Below, piece by piece: positions 23,547-34,058 of a DNA stretch of 38,216 bases. The position numbers and the translations under genes are program-made. The stretch comes from Carex sylvatica (lineage: Eukaryota; Streptophyta; Magnoliopsida; Poales; Cyperaceae): the NCBI GenBank assembly GCA_964058845.1, contig CAXKVR010000174.1, positions 1-38,216 of the forward strand, written 5' to 3'. The stretch's first letter is position 1. The number at the start of each line of letters is the position of its first letter. The notes under the pieces were generated by a model. The model saw only the letters and a program-made list of their open reading frames with translations. It was not told the origin of the DNA and searched no databases.

Positions 23547-23888
23547 CTACATTACAAGCAATTTTTTAAATCAATTAATTGAGACCAGGGAAGAATTATG
23601 GTAAGGGACATTATCTATCTCTCGGAAAACTGAACTGAACAGTTGTATTATATGTCATACACATGACAATTGTAGTAGTATAAATGTAGCATTAAATTTT
23701 GAACTATTTCGGTATGATGTCATGTAATTACTATTACTGGTGATACTCTAATCGGGTCATTAATAAAATTGTATGTTCTCAATGTTTCTGGCAACAACAG
23801 GTTGGAGATTTCATAATTCGTTAAAAAAAAAAGCCAATTTTATTATAACTGTAAGCATTGCCAAAGGGCTACATATTTGAGCACGGGA

Positions 23889-24071
23889 TTGGCTTTGGAC
23901 AAAGCCTCATCGAAAGCCAAGATTAAACGTCTGATTTGCATTGAGATTCGTGCAAACATATTTAAAACTTAATAAATTTAAATGGCTCCTTCAATCTATA
24001 TATTTATACGAATTTTGATGCAAATTGGACAGTTTAGATCAGGCTTTGGATGAGACTTTGTCCAAAGCCGT
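23889..24071. mobile_element. MITE in the 5'-leader intron of the MYB-CC gene
   Basis: Long inverted ends: left TTGGCTTTGGACAAAGCCTC, right (reversed) CGGCTTTGGACAAAGTCTCA, continuing into a second paired block ending in TTTGCAT near the centre. About 183 bp; no clear target duplication found. Confidence 0.72.
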
Positions 24072-24558
24072 TTGGACAAAAACCCCACCCCTTTCTTATA
24101 AAAAAAAATAACTTTTTTGGTGAACCAAAAATTAGAAAGAGAAAAGGTAAAACCCAACTATCGAATATGTAAGCTAATGCAAAACGATAAGGTCAAAGAG
24201 CACTAAATTAGGATAATGTCACACTTCTTCTCATTTTGATCTAAAGTAAAACACTTTCATTAACAAAGAAGCTCGTAATCTCGGTCAAATGAAAGGAAAA
24301 CACAACTATCGGATAAATTAGTTCGTAATGCTATAAATATTTAGCAATCCCATTTCATCCCAAGACACTTTTCATTTCTCGTCTTTTTGAATAAAGAAAG
24401 AAGGGTGGCAAGTCGCAAGTCGCATTTTCTATATCACAAAGCCAATAAAGATCAAAGAAAAAAGAATTTAAGTTTACAAGTTTTTTTACATTCTGCTATC
24501 ATTGAAGAGAAGATAATTTGGGGGGAAAAAGAAGAATGAGATCGAGCAATAACAGTAC

Positions 24559-24660
24559 CTTACAAGGATCAAATGACTAGAGCTTGATCAATTAGAGAGG
24601 AAACCACATTGATGAGAGGAAGCAGAGAGAAGGAAGAAGGGTTGTTATTTTGTTGAAACT
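24559..24660 (-). other. 5' leader exon of the MYB-CC gene with a short uORF
   Basis: A GT donor (CTTGTAAG|gtactg on the minus strand) ends a CT-rich leader exon at 24559; the next exon begins exactly with the start ATG at 23546. The leader contains one upstream ATG opening a five-codon uORF (24609 to 24592; Met-Trp-Phe-Pro-Leu-stop). An in-frame TAG seven codons before the main ATG excludes an N-terminal extension. The transcription start, about 24660, is a guess. Confidence 0.55.
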
Positions 24661-24711
24661 CAAAAACGAGAGAAAGGGAAGCGGAGTAAGACCAAGGGTC
24701 GATAACAGGGA

Positions 24712-24906
24712 ATTCACATCCCCTCAGTTACCGGACTGTGTAAAATTAAATCGGACGGCCTCAAATTATTTTTTTAAATTGACACGAATCTCGAAGCACA
24801 AATAATACTGCCTCCGGCGCCATTCCGAACTAAGCATCGGCTGATAATAAATCTGGGCCGTCCGTTTCAGTTGTGTTGAGTCAGGTACCTGGGAGGATAG
24901 GATCCT
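24712..24906. mobile_element. Mutator-like MITE (CAGGTACCTG family) in the MYB-CC promoter
   Basis: 195 bp flanked by the perfect 11-mer GATAACAGGGA (24701-24711 and 24907-24917). The left block (ATCGGACGGCCTCAAATT) and right block (CTGGGCCGTCCGTTTCA, then TCAGGTACCTGGGAGGATAG) pair as imperfect inverted ends and match the copy upstream of PGR5. It lies within about 60-250 bp of the probable transcription start. Confidence 0.82.
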
Positions 24907-24917
24907 GATAACAGGGA

Positions 24918-26024
24918 GCTAAGTTTTGTTTGTGCCTGGTTTTAAATAAATTAGGAAAGTATACCTTCTTAAGAAGATAAATCAAAATTAATTTTTAATG
25001 GGTGTTTTTATGTATTTTATATTCTGATATGGAAATGTACCCGGAATTATATATAAAATTTAATATTCTGCACTAAACGCAACTGTTAAATTTAAATCAT
25101 CATACATATACCATACATGTTTATAACATGACAAGGAATGCGCGCGCGCGCACACACACACACAGTCACGCATTGTCCTCAAATATATTTTCAAAAGAAT
25201 GCACTTGGTCACGTATTATCCTAAAATATTTTATCTTGTGTAGTTGTGTTACCACAACTCTATGCAAAATATAGTTGTATGTATAGATTAGAAATAAATA
25301 ATTAACATTTTTTGTAATCTTTATGATTCAAACATACTGTTGTGATTCTTTTAAAAATGACAAAATGATTTATTAAAAAGTTCTGATTCTTGCGAATCTT
25401 TCTAAACTAATATAATAGTACAAAAGAATGTCCACGTTGGAGTAATAATTAATTTCATAATTCCAAAACCAATCGCAGCTCGTTGACTAGGGTTCTCAGC
25501 GGATGAGTTTTTTTCTGTAGTATTTAAGAAAAATAAATTAAATGGGTGCATGGTAATTTTTTTTGGAAGAAAATTAAATGGGGGGTGTTTTTTTTAAAAT
25601 ATATATATATATATATATTGGTGCTAGCACTGCTATGCAAATTAAAAGTCTGAAGTGTCACTCATTTAATTTATTTTGTTTAATATTATAGAAAAAATAG
25701 GCTCAATAAATATTTATAATACGATAATACGATCCTAATTTGTATAAATAAATTCATATATGGATAAAAAAAGATATATTCGATAATTTATTGAATCAGC
25801 ATACAGACCTTGAAAAAAGAAGAACCATCTTATTAATTATATTTACATTTGCATTTTGCACGATTCAAATTCGAAATTCAAAATTCTATATTAAATATGA
25901 TATAACCTGTTTGTCATACATGTTTAAACATAAAACATATTAAATCATAATTAATTACCCGTATTAGTTTAATTATAGTACCTGTTTTTAATTTGTATAT
26001 TCATCGGATCATATCTACTCCTGC
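24918..26024. repeat. AT-rich intergenic DNA with two microsatellites
   Basis: An alternating tract, (GC)n then (AC)n, lies at about 25139-25163, and an (AT)n tract at about 25599-25618. No gene supported. Confidence 0.7.
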
Positions 26025-26033
26025 ACCCCTACC

Positions 26034-26372
26034 GAATTTTTTTTATAAACCGTAATTGAAAAAAAAAATTATGAAACCAACGTGATTACTTTTTTTTAAT
26101 AAAAATCATAAGAACTGAAATGTCATTTCAGTCCGAAATTTTTTTTTGGGGGGATCGAAATGACAATTCGGTCCGAAATATTTTCACAATTGTTCAACGT
26201 ATTTTTTTCTCAAAATTTGTGAAAACGACTCGGACCGAATTAACATTTCGGTCCTAAAAAAAAATGAAACCGAAATGGCATCTCGGTTTTTATGATTTTT
26301 ATAAAAAACAAAGTAATCAAGTAATTGGTTTAATAAAATCTATTTTTTTATTTATGATTTCTAAAAAAATTC
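26034..26372. mobile_element. Fold-back Mutator-like MITE with perfect 9-bp target duplication
   Basis: 339 bp starting GAATTTTTTTTATAAACC and ending AAAAAAATTC, with two ~150-bp arms that are inverted copies of each other (ATTTCGGTCCGAAAT-type motifs in both). The flanks are the exact 9-mer ACCCCTACC (26025-26033, 26373-26381; a tenth base, C, also matches). A second family member lies at 29991-30335. Confidence 0.85.
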
Positions 26373-27974
26373 ACCCCTACCTGTCAAACAAGATTAGTAC
26401 CAAATTTATGAATATTCTTAGATGTGCCTGCATTGTCTATGTTCTAAGAAACCTGCTTGACACATCTATGAATATTCATTTGTAAATTTTAAATTTGGTA
26501 GTAATAAAAAAATTCAAAATCAATCATTCTTCTCTAATGCACCTCTCGAAGGAGGAATGCAATCAAAATTTCAGGGGAACCAACCATAAAATTTGACCGT
26601 TAGGATTTAGCTTTTGTGGAAGATTTGTTAAAAATTAAAATAGTTGTTATATTTATTGATTTTATTTTTCAGCATTGTGAACCGCTTTTCACATATCTCT
26701 GTTTAATAAAACTAGGAATTAATTGCGGAATTGTTATAAAAAATGAGGAATTATTTTTGACATTTTCTTTCGCAATATATAATACTTGGTAGAGAAAATA
26801 AAATAAAATATTTATTGAAGAAAAATAAAATTTTAAATTAATATAAATTCTAAAACAATTTGCATTTAAGAAATCTGAAACACCAATATATCATGTATGA
26901 CATTTCGAAGTACCAGCAGAATGTATAATAAAAATAACATGATAAATCATTCGAAAATTCTGACAACAATAAATATTATATTAATAATTTGTATTACCTT
27001 AAGCACATTAAATACACTCATTTGAAATGAGAAAAAAAAAAAAAAAACATGAAAACACAAAAGTCTGATAGAATTAGTGAATATAAAGAAGTAAGATCTG
27101 ATAAAGGAGCACATATATAAATGATAAATGATAAATGATAAATGATGTGGCATTATAAATAAATGGAAATGTGTATCCTCTTTATATATTAATAATATAT
27201 AATTAGAAGACCACCATATTTTACAAGAAAAAAAAGAATTACGGTCTTATGGGCTAGTTTGACCCAAAAACTTGTTAGTTGATCCATTATTCTTAACTCT
27301 TTTTAATTGGGCTTTCTTTGAAAAAACTGTTCACCAAAATATGACATTTGTGAATGGTATTTTTTTTTTTTAGCAATGATTGATGATGAAGTTATTTAAT
27401 TATTTAATTATTTAATATTGATTAAAAAATATTTATATTTTGAACCTGTGATTTTTCAAGCAAAAAATATTTTTTTTTTTCACTAGATCAAAGATCGATT
27501 CTCAACAGTGCGTTATCAGTAATTAAGTTCATTTTCTCCCACATTATTTTCTGTTTCTCGATCCGCATTTGCTGTTCTTTTATTTTCTTCTCAAAATAAA
27601 ATCATCTTATTACAGTTCCATCTGTCAAATTAGAAAGAATGGATTGGATGAAATAACATAGTTTATAAGTAACAACAAAAGAAAATCTGGATTAATTTCC
27701 AGTTCCATGTGGCCTTGGTCTTTTGTATCATGAAAAAAGGCAATAAAAACAGACAGCTTTACTGAATCCAGGAACTAATTAGTAGAGCTTCCCTGACCAA
27801 ATTCAACTGAGACAACTGTTCATCATATGAAGAAATAATATAGAGATTTTGATTCATTCTGATAAATACATACAAATTAAAGTACCCTAACAAGCCACCA
27901 AATTAGGCTCTCTCTACGCTAAAAAAAATTTCTAGCTAGAAATGAAAACCTACAAGAAACAAAATTTCCTGATT

Positions 27975-28259
27975 CTAAGAAAAACACCCATCATCAAAAT
28001 TTTGAGAATAGCTTTTGGGATCATACCCAAAACTTATTCGTCCGGCACCATGTTTCCTCGGCGAACCCACCGCTTGTCTAAATTGGTATCTTAAATGCCA
28101 CAACATCTGCTTGACACTCATAGAACTGCTCCATTTTTCTCTGAGAGCACTTCCATGATTCTTTACAAAAGCTAGAACTGAAATCTCTCCTTTACCATGT
28201 CTCTTTGTTCTCCAATTCATTTCACAAGTCTTCTTTTCCCCAAGCCTCAAACTTAACAT
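27975..28259 (-). CDS. Small plant protein with SYSQNFDDG C-terminal motif, copy 1 (94 aa)
   Basis: Single exon encoding a basic 94-aa protein. The N-terminal half includes MNWRTKRHGKGEISVLAF (residues 14-31), the centre SALREKWSSSMSVKQMLW, and the C-terminal part RYQFRQAVGSPRKH followed by FGYDPKSYSQNFDDG and CFS-stop. The 'YDP.SY..NFDDG' ending occurs in a group of small plant proteins that I recognise but whose function I do not know. No signal peptide or membrane segment. Two near-identical paralogues lie 3.1 and 6.1 kb away, same strand; preservation of three open frames argues that they are real genes. Compared with copies 2 and 3, this one has Leu-His where they have Met-Arg in 'QMMWRL', and Ile for Thr before the FGYDP motif. 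Confidence 0.85.
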   Translation of the reverse strand: MLSLRLGEKKTCEMNWRTKRHGKGEISVLAFVKNHGSALREKWSSSMSVKQMLWHLRYQFRQAVGSPRKHGAGRISFGYDPKSYSQNFDDGCFS

Positions 28260-28340
28260 ATTTATGTTTTCCCTTCTTCTTATAAGTTATAACCTGTATA
28301 TGTTTTGACTTGTTGATGTACACTTAGAATGTGTAGGTAG

Positions 28341-28348
28341 TTTTATAG
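28341..28348 (-). promoter_or_regulatory. TATA box of small-gene copy 1
   Basis: CTATAAAACTACC on the minus strand, about 82 nt upstream of the ATG. The same element and spacing recur at copies 2 and 3. Confidence 0.75.
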
Positions 28349-28811
28349 TCGTTCAGAGTCAAAAAGAAAGAGACTGTATTTTGGTGTTATCTCATTCATG
28401 ATGTGGTAGTGGTACTTTTTCAAATTGGTACTGTATAATTTATTTATTATTTTTTGGTGTGTGACTGTGTGGATTAGAAAAAGCAACTTAAGCCATCTTT
28501 CTTTTTGCTAAAGGGTTTGGGGCCCCTTTTAGGCTTTGGTGGAAAGACATTATCACTAAAGCAACTTAAGCCATCTTTCATAGTCATCCCTTCAACTTCA
28601 ACCCCTGATCTTAACAAACAGGAAATTGTTAGTGGCATCTGATCTGACTATATATATATATGGTGGGTAATTAAAGATTTATATATCTTTCCACTTTCAA
28701 AATTGTACCAAATTATAACGGGCTTTCCAGTCAATGGGCTTTCTTCAGGCTAAGAGCCCAGTAGCAATGTGGATTTATATCCGACCTGTTTACAAGATGG
28801 AACTCCACTTT

Positions 28812-29047
28812 GGTCATGTTTGGTTGTGGATTAAGAGGTGGAGTAAATCATTTACTTCACGTTTAAGGAGCCAAACGAAGAATAAAATAGGAGTAAGATA
28901 GAGTAAGAGGTGAGCTAAACCGGAGTAGCTTACTCCACCTAGAGAGGTGATTTAGCTTACTCCACCAAACATGATTAAGTTACTCCACCTTAGCTTAGAG
29001 TAAGCAATTTACTCCGGATTAAAGTTACTCCACAACCAAACATGACC
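28812..29047. mobile_element. Tourist-like MITE between triplication units 1 and 2
   Basis: 236 bp with inverted ends GGTCATGTTTGGTTGTGGA (left; exact reverse complement apart from a few inner bases on the right, ending CATGACC). The interior has several TTACTCC/GGAGTAA motifs in both orientations. TTT lies on both flanks, compatible with a 3-bp duplication but weak. Confidence 0.8.
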
Positions 29048-29707
29048 TTTAAGTCTAACCGAATAAACATCATATTTAAAAATTAAAATCTATATAACAC
29101 AAAATATTTACTATTTGATTTCATAAAAAAAAAAAACACACTCATTTTTTTTATAAATGCAACGACTACATTCCCAGAGGATTGAATTCAAAGGGACTAC
29201 ATGCATGTCCCATCTTATTAAACACTTCTTATATAATTATAGAATTTTTTTTATAAAATAATAATTAATAAGAAATATTATGTTATTATTTAATTGCATT
29301 ATTGATAATTTTATTAATAAAGAAAACTGTATAATATCAAATATTTTAGAAAGAAAAATATAATTTTTCACAACTAATCCTACAATAAAACCAAATACTT
29401 ATTTCATTACATTCTCATAATCAATTATATACGTATTCGTACCTGTAGATTCACATTTTTTTGAAAAATAAGTATCTATTTTTATTAAATTTCATCCCAT
29501 ATAATCCCGTAACATCATAACAAGCCATAACTCATAGTGCTCCTCCGAAAGTTCGAGCTACTTTATACGTAAGCTTGAATTTTTATTACCATAAAGTAAA
29601 TTAAATACACTCCTTTGAAACGGAAAAAAAATGAAAACACAAAAGTGACTGATAGAATAAGTGAACAGAATGAAGTAAGATATGATAAATGATGTGGCAT
29701 TATTATT

Positions 29708-29860
29708 GCAATTTTTTTTTTTGGGTCAAAAGCCCATAGGCAATGGCATTTATTTAAAAAAAAGTTACAAAGTAGCTGTTACATTATATTAGACAACAAG
29801 TGTCTTTCAAAGCATTCAGCTGTGTATATGTATCTTGTACACACAAATTTACAAATTTTA
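29708..29860 (-). mobile_element. Insertion with poly-T start, possible retroposon 3' end
   Basis: Absent from unit 1 at the matching place (GATGTGGCATTAT, then straight to ...CTCTTTATATATT). On the minus strand it ends in a poly-A run after GGGCTTTTGACCC, as a reverse-inserted non-LTR retroposon would. Boundaries and identity are uncertain. Confidence 0.4.
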
Positions 29861-29990
29861 ATCTCTTTATATATTAATAATATGTAATTAGAAGGCCACT
29901 GTACTTTAAAAAAAAAAAAAGATAACGGTCTTATGGGCTAGCTTGACCCAAAATTAGTTGATCCAAGATTATTAACTTCAGACTCTATTG

Positions 29991-30335
29991 GAAATTTTTT
30001 ATAAACCATAATTAATTTTTTTTTAAATTAACGGAACCAACATGATTTATTTATTATTTTTTTTTACAAAAATTATAAGAAATAAAATGTCATTTCGGTT
30101 CGAAATTTTTTTTTAGGACTGAAATAACAATTTAGTCCGAGACATTTTCACAATATTTCAACGTATTTTTTTCTCAAAATATGTGAAAATGACTCAGACC
30201 GAATTATCATTTCGGTCCCAAAAAAAATTGAGGACCGAAATAACATCTCTGTCCTTATAATTTTTGTAAAAAATAAAACAATTAAGTTGGTTTGGTGAAA
30301 TCTATTTTTTTATTTATGATTTCTAAAATAATTTC
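29991..30335. mobile_element. Fold-back MITE inserted in unit 2 (second family member)
   Basis: 345 bp, GAAATTTTTTATAAACC to TAAAATAATTTC, clearly related along its length to the element at 26034-26372. In unit 1 the matching site (near 27298-27312) runs straight from 'ttaactctttttaattgggctttc', without insertion. The flanks CTCTATTG and TAGTATTGG look like a decayed 9-10-bp target duplication. Confidence 0.83.
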
Positions 30336-30518
30336 TAGTATTGGGCTTTCTCTGAAAAGACTGTTCACCAAAATGTAATATTTGTTAACAGTACTTTTTT
30401 AGGTAATGATTGATGGCGATGTTATTTAATTATTTAACATTTGTAAAAAATTCTTTCAAATTTTAAATATATGACTTCTCATGTTAAAAGTATTATCTTT
30501 GTTACTAGATCAAAGACC

Positions 30519-30622
30519 GGTTTTTAACGTTACGTTAAAAGTAAGTTTATATTCTTTTGCATTATTCTCTGGTTTTTAACGTTATGTTAAAAGTAAGTTT
30601 ATATTCTTTTGCATTATTCTCT
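30519..30622. repeat. 52-bp tandem duplication in unit 2
   Basis: Two copies starting at 30519 and 30571 (GGTTTTTAACGTTAYGTTAA through CATTATTCTCT) differ by about one base. Unit 1 has a single version of the region (near 27515-27560). Confidence 0.9.
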
Positions 30623-31107
30623 GTTTTCTCGATCCGCATTTGCTGTTCTTTTATTTTCTTCTCAAAATAAAATCCTCTTATTACAGTTCCATCTATCAAA
30701 TTAAAACGAATGGATTAATTGGATGAAATAACATAGTTTAGAAGTAATGACAAAAGAAAATTTGGATTCCAGTACTTGCATGTGGCCTTGATCTTTCGTA
30801 TCATGAAAAGGCAATATATATAAACAGACAGCTAACACTACTGAATTCTAGGAACTTAGTTTGCATGCTTTCATGGCCAAATTAAACTGAAAAAAGTGTT
30901 CATCATATGAAGAAATATTATAGAGAGATTGATTACTTCTGATAAAATTACACAGATTAAAATACTCTAATTAACAAGCCACCAAATTAGGCTCTCTCTA
31001 CGCTAAAAATTTTTCTAGCTAGAAATGAAAGCCTACAAGAAACAAAAATTCCTAATTCTAATACTACATACATATATCGATAGATAATCATAACTAATTA
31101 AAGATGA

Positions 31108-31392
31108 TCAATGAAAGCACCCATCATCAAAATTTTGAGAATAGCTTTTGGGATCATACCCAAAACTCGTTCGTCCGGCACCATGTTTCCTCGGCGAACC
31201 CACCGCTTGTCTAAATTGGTATCTTAATCGCCACATCATCTGCTTGACGCTCATAAAACTGCTCCATTTTTCTCTCAAGGCACTTCCTTGAGTCTTTACA
31301 AAAGCAAGAACTGAAATCTCTCCTTTACCATGTCTCTTTGTTCTCCAATTCATGTCACTAGCCTTCTTTTCCCGCAGCCTCAAACTCAACAT
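31108..31392 (-). CDS. Small plant protein with SYSQNFDDG C-terminal motif, copy 2 (94 aa)
   Basis: Single exon, same length and layout as copy 1, ending FGYDPKSYSQNFDDG then CFH-stop. Differences from copy 1 are few and mostly conservative: R for G at residue 7, ASD for TCE near 11-13, TQ for NH at 34-35, F for S at 46, MMWR for MLWH and T for I near 75. This pattern is what selection for a protein would leave. The 3' flank, including CACCAAATTAGGCTCTCT, is shared by all three units, so the whole transcription unit was copied. Confidence 0.85.
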   Translation of the reverse strand: MLSLRLREKKASDMNWRTKRHGKGEISVLAFVKTQGSALREKWSSFMSVKQMMWRLRYQFRQAVGSPRKHGAGRTSFGYDPKSYSQNFDDGCFH

Positions 31393-31476
31393 ATTTGTTG
31401 TTTGACCTCTTTATGTTTTTCCCTTCTTCTCAGTGGTATCTTATGTTGATTAGGTACACTGGGAATATGGAGGTGG

Positions 31477-31484
31477 TTTTATAG
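31477..31484 (-). promoter_or_regulatory. TATA box of small-gene copy 2
   Basis: CTATAAAACCACC on the minus strand, about 85 nt upstream of the ATG. Confidence 0.75.
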
Positions 31485-31865
31485 TAGTTCATAGTAAAAA
31501 AGGAAGAGACTGTTTATGTTATCTCATTCATAATGTGTCGCTTTTCCAATTGGTACTGTAGAATTTATTTATTATTTTTCAGTGTGTGGATAGAAAAAGC
31601 ACTGTCAAAGCTGAGTCAATGTGGTACTAGATGCGTCAGACCCTTGATAAGATTAGATTTTTTTTTGTTAATTAAAGGGTTTGGGGCCCTTTAGGCGATG
31701 ATGGAAATAAAGCATCAAATTCTGGCAAGAGATATCACTAAAGCAACTTGAGGCATCTTTCATAGACTCATAGTGGCATCTGACTATGGTAGAGAATGAA
31801 AGATTTTCTATGGCTCCTGCTGCACTTGATTTTGTGATTTGCGATAGCCATCCATCATAATATAA

Positions 31866-32183
31866 GTCACAAGATTCGTCACCATAGTCACATGATTCGC
31901 GAATTAAAACCTGAATTAAATCTGAATAATTTTTTTTTTGGTGATGTCAAACCGAATGCCGAATTATTCAGTTAACCTAACTTACCGAATTAACCCTGAA
32001 TAATTCGCAAATTTTACGAATTTTTCCCATAACATTTTTTGTTTGTTTTTATTTTGTTTTGTTCTCTTGCAAAACTGAGATCTCTGATCCGGATAATTTT
32101 GAATAATTCTTGAATTTTATCTGAATTATTCCCGAATCACGAATTTTTTACCTCACCGAACTGAATAATTCATTTGTCACTAT
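31866..32183. mobile_element. hAT-like MITE, copy A (gene-proximal)
   Basis: About 318 bp, GTCACAAGATTCG to ATTTGTCACTATG, rich in GAATTATTC-type motifs. Flanked by TAATATAA and GAATATAA (7/8 match, 31858-31865 and 32184-32191). Its sequence is an inverted copy of the element at 32621-32913. The start carries a short internal repeat of the terminal motif (GTCACAAGATTCG, then GTCACATGATTCG). Confidence 0.75.
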
Positions 32184-32254
32184 GAATATAACTGCGCTCT
32201 AAATTAAAAAAGAAAAAGAAAATCTTTGTTGACAATTAAGTTTAGCACTTCCAA

Positions 32255-32510
32255 TATAATGCCACATTATCCCGCATGGAATGCAAAGCAGAGGATCCCT
32301 ACTGTGATTACTATCAGTCGCAAAATCCTACGGCTATCAATCACACTTTGGGACCTTTCAATATTCAAAAGGACAAGTGAATGGAATGACGCAATTGATA
32401 AAGGTCCTTGACCTTTGAGTGCACAAAGACATGATATAACGGTTCCACACCATATCTTTCTGATGTTGAGATGATGATCTTTGATCATGGCTTACGCCCC
32501 ATCAAAAGGA
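32255..32510 (-). promoter_or_regulatory. Upstream block conserved between units 2 and 3
   Basis: About 250 bp (CCCGCATGGAATG, TCAGTCGCAAAATCC, GGAATGACGCAATT, CACACCATATCTT) recurs at 35365-35590 in the same orientation and order. It lies well upstream of copies 2 and 3 and has no counterpart beside copy 1. Frames crossing it are not conserved between the copies, so it is not coding. It could be distal promoter or simply the edge of the duplicated segment. Confidence 0.55.
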
Positions 32511-32620
32511 AGTGCAATTAATTTAATCATCGGTGCTAGATGATGATGATTGATTGATTGATTCCTGAACGTCTGATTAACTACATATCATATCGGGACA
32601 GCAGCCGAACGGGTCGTCAC

Positions 32621-32913
32621 AATAGTGACAAATGAATTATTTGGGTTCGGTTCGGCGACGTCAAAAATTCGTGATTTGAAAATAATTCGGATATAATTTG
32701 GAATGATTTGGATCAGAGATCTCAGTCGTGCAAGAGAGCAAAAAAAAAAAGTTATGGGAAAAATTTGGAGAAAATTCGGAAAAAATCATAAAATTCGTGA
32801 ATTATTTGGATTTAATTCAGTCAACTGAATAATTCGGCGTTCAGTTCGACATCACCAAAAATACAAATTATTCGGATTTAATTCGTAAATAATTCACGAA
32901 TCTTGTGACTATG
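32621..32913. mobile_element. hAT-like MITE, copy B, with perfect 8-bp target duplication
   Basis: 293 bp, AATAGTGACAAATGAATTATT-like start to CTTGTGACTATG end. Flanked exactly by GTCGTCAC (32613-32620 and 32914-32921). Same family as 31866-32183 in the opposite orientation, so the two could pair as a ~300-bp stem with a ~440-bp loop. Confidence 0.87.
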
Positions 32914-32941
32914 GTCGTCACTCGTCAAGTTCCTTGACTAG

Positions 32942-33428
32942 TGTTGAACAAAATCGCTCAAATTCGTAACTCGCTCACTAATTGCTCCCTCTAACTCGCT
33001 TATTTACAACTCGTTTAATAAATGAGCTGAGTTTGAGCATACCCCAACTCGCTCATTAACAACTCGAGTTACACAAAATTCGTCATAACAAATCTTATGC
33101 CCTTCTAAATGACTCCTAAGTTGTTTGGATTTTTTTTTATTTTGTTAGTTGTCTTATTAATTATGTTTGAATTGTTTGTGTTTAGATAAACTCTTGCTAA
33201 ATCATTTGAATTGTTTTTGTTTATATAAACTCTTACTAGTATATAACTATAACTAAGAAAATTGACTGGTCAAACGAGTTGTGAACCAACTCGAGTTGGT
33301 AATGAGCTGAACTCGAGTTAACTTTACAGCTCGTTATTAACATCTTAACTCGAGTTAACTCGCTCATTTACTAAATGAACTGAGCACGAGTTGAGATAAC
33401 TCACTCAAACTCACTTATTTACAGACCC
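32942..33428. mobile_element. hAT-like non-autonomous element
   Basis: 487 bp dense in AACTCG/CGAGTT motifs in both orientations, resembling the subterminal repeats of the element at 9693-10152. It starts TGTTGAACAAA and ends TTTACAGACCC. Flanking 8-mers TTGACTAG (32934-32941) and TTAACTAG (33429-33436) differ at one base. Confidence 0.7.
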
Positions 33429-34058
33429 TTAACTAGTAACTGTACTCCCAAAAACATATACTAAGTACATATGGAGGTCAATAAGCATTTCCATGTCATG
33501 TACACAGCTCCACTTACGTTTAAGGATTTTGTTTTGGAAAAATTATTTATTGAAGAAAAAAATATATTAAATTAAGATAATTTCTAAAAAAATGCATTTA
33601 AGAAATTTAAACACCAATATATCACATTTCGTAACACCAACAGAATGTGTATAATAAAAATATATACATGATAAATCATTCGAAAATTCTGACAACAATA
33701 AATAATTATATTAAGAATTTAAGAACTTTTATTACCTTAAGCACATTAAATACACTCTGAAACGAGAAAAAAAAAAACATGAAAACACAATAAATATAGA
33801 CAGCGCTACTGAATCCTAAGAACTTAGTTCGCTTCCATGGCCAAATTAAACTGAGAAAACTGTTCATCATATGAAGAAATATTAATTATATTATAGAGAG
33901 ATTGATTAATTCTGATAAAAATTTACAAATTAAAGTACCCTAACAAGCCACCAAATTAGGCTCTCTGTACGCTAAAGAACATTCTTCCCATTCCTCTTTC
34001 TAGAAATGAAAGCCTAGCTACAAGAAACAAAAATTCCTAATTCTAATATTATCCATAA

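Larger units (their letters stand above)
26790..28660. repeat. Segmental triplication, unit 1
   Basis: The left part (about 26800-27180) matches unit 3 at 33540-33790 (ATCATTCGAAAATTCTGACA and the following block). The part from 27180 to 27650 matches unit 2 at 29870-30720. The gene, its TATA box and the upstream block with GGTTTGGGGCCC match both other units. The similarity stops near 28650. Confidence 0.8.
29590..32510. repeat. Segmental triplication, unit 2
   Basis: Starts near 29585 in the block shared with the other units (AAATACACTC...GAAAACACAAAAGT). It carries copy 2 of the small gene and extends upstream of it to about 32510, where the block TCAGTCGCAAAATCC (about 32313) matches unit 3 near 35412. 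Relative to its sisters it gained the insertions at 29708-29860, 29991-30335, 30519-30622 and 31866-32183. Confidence 0.8.

Noticed and set aside
32226..32488. Opposing 61-aa and 73-aa frames in the block shared by units 2 and 3
   Set aside because: The frames are not maintained in the matching block near 35365-35590.
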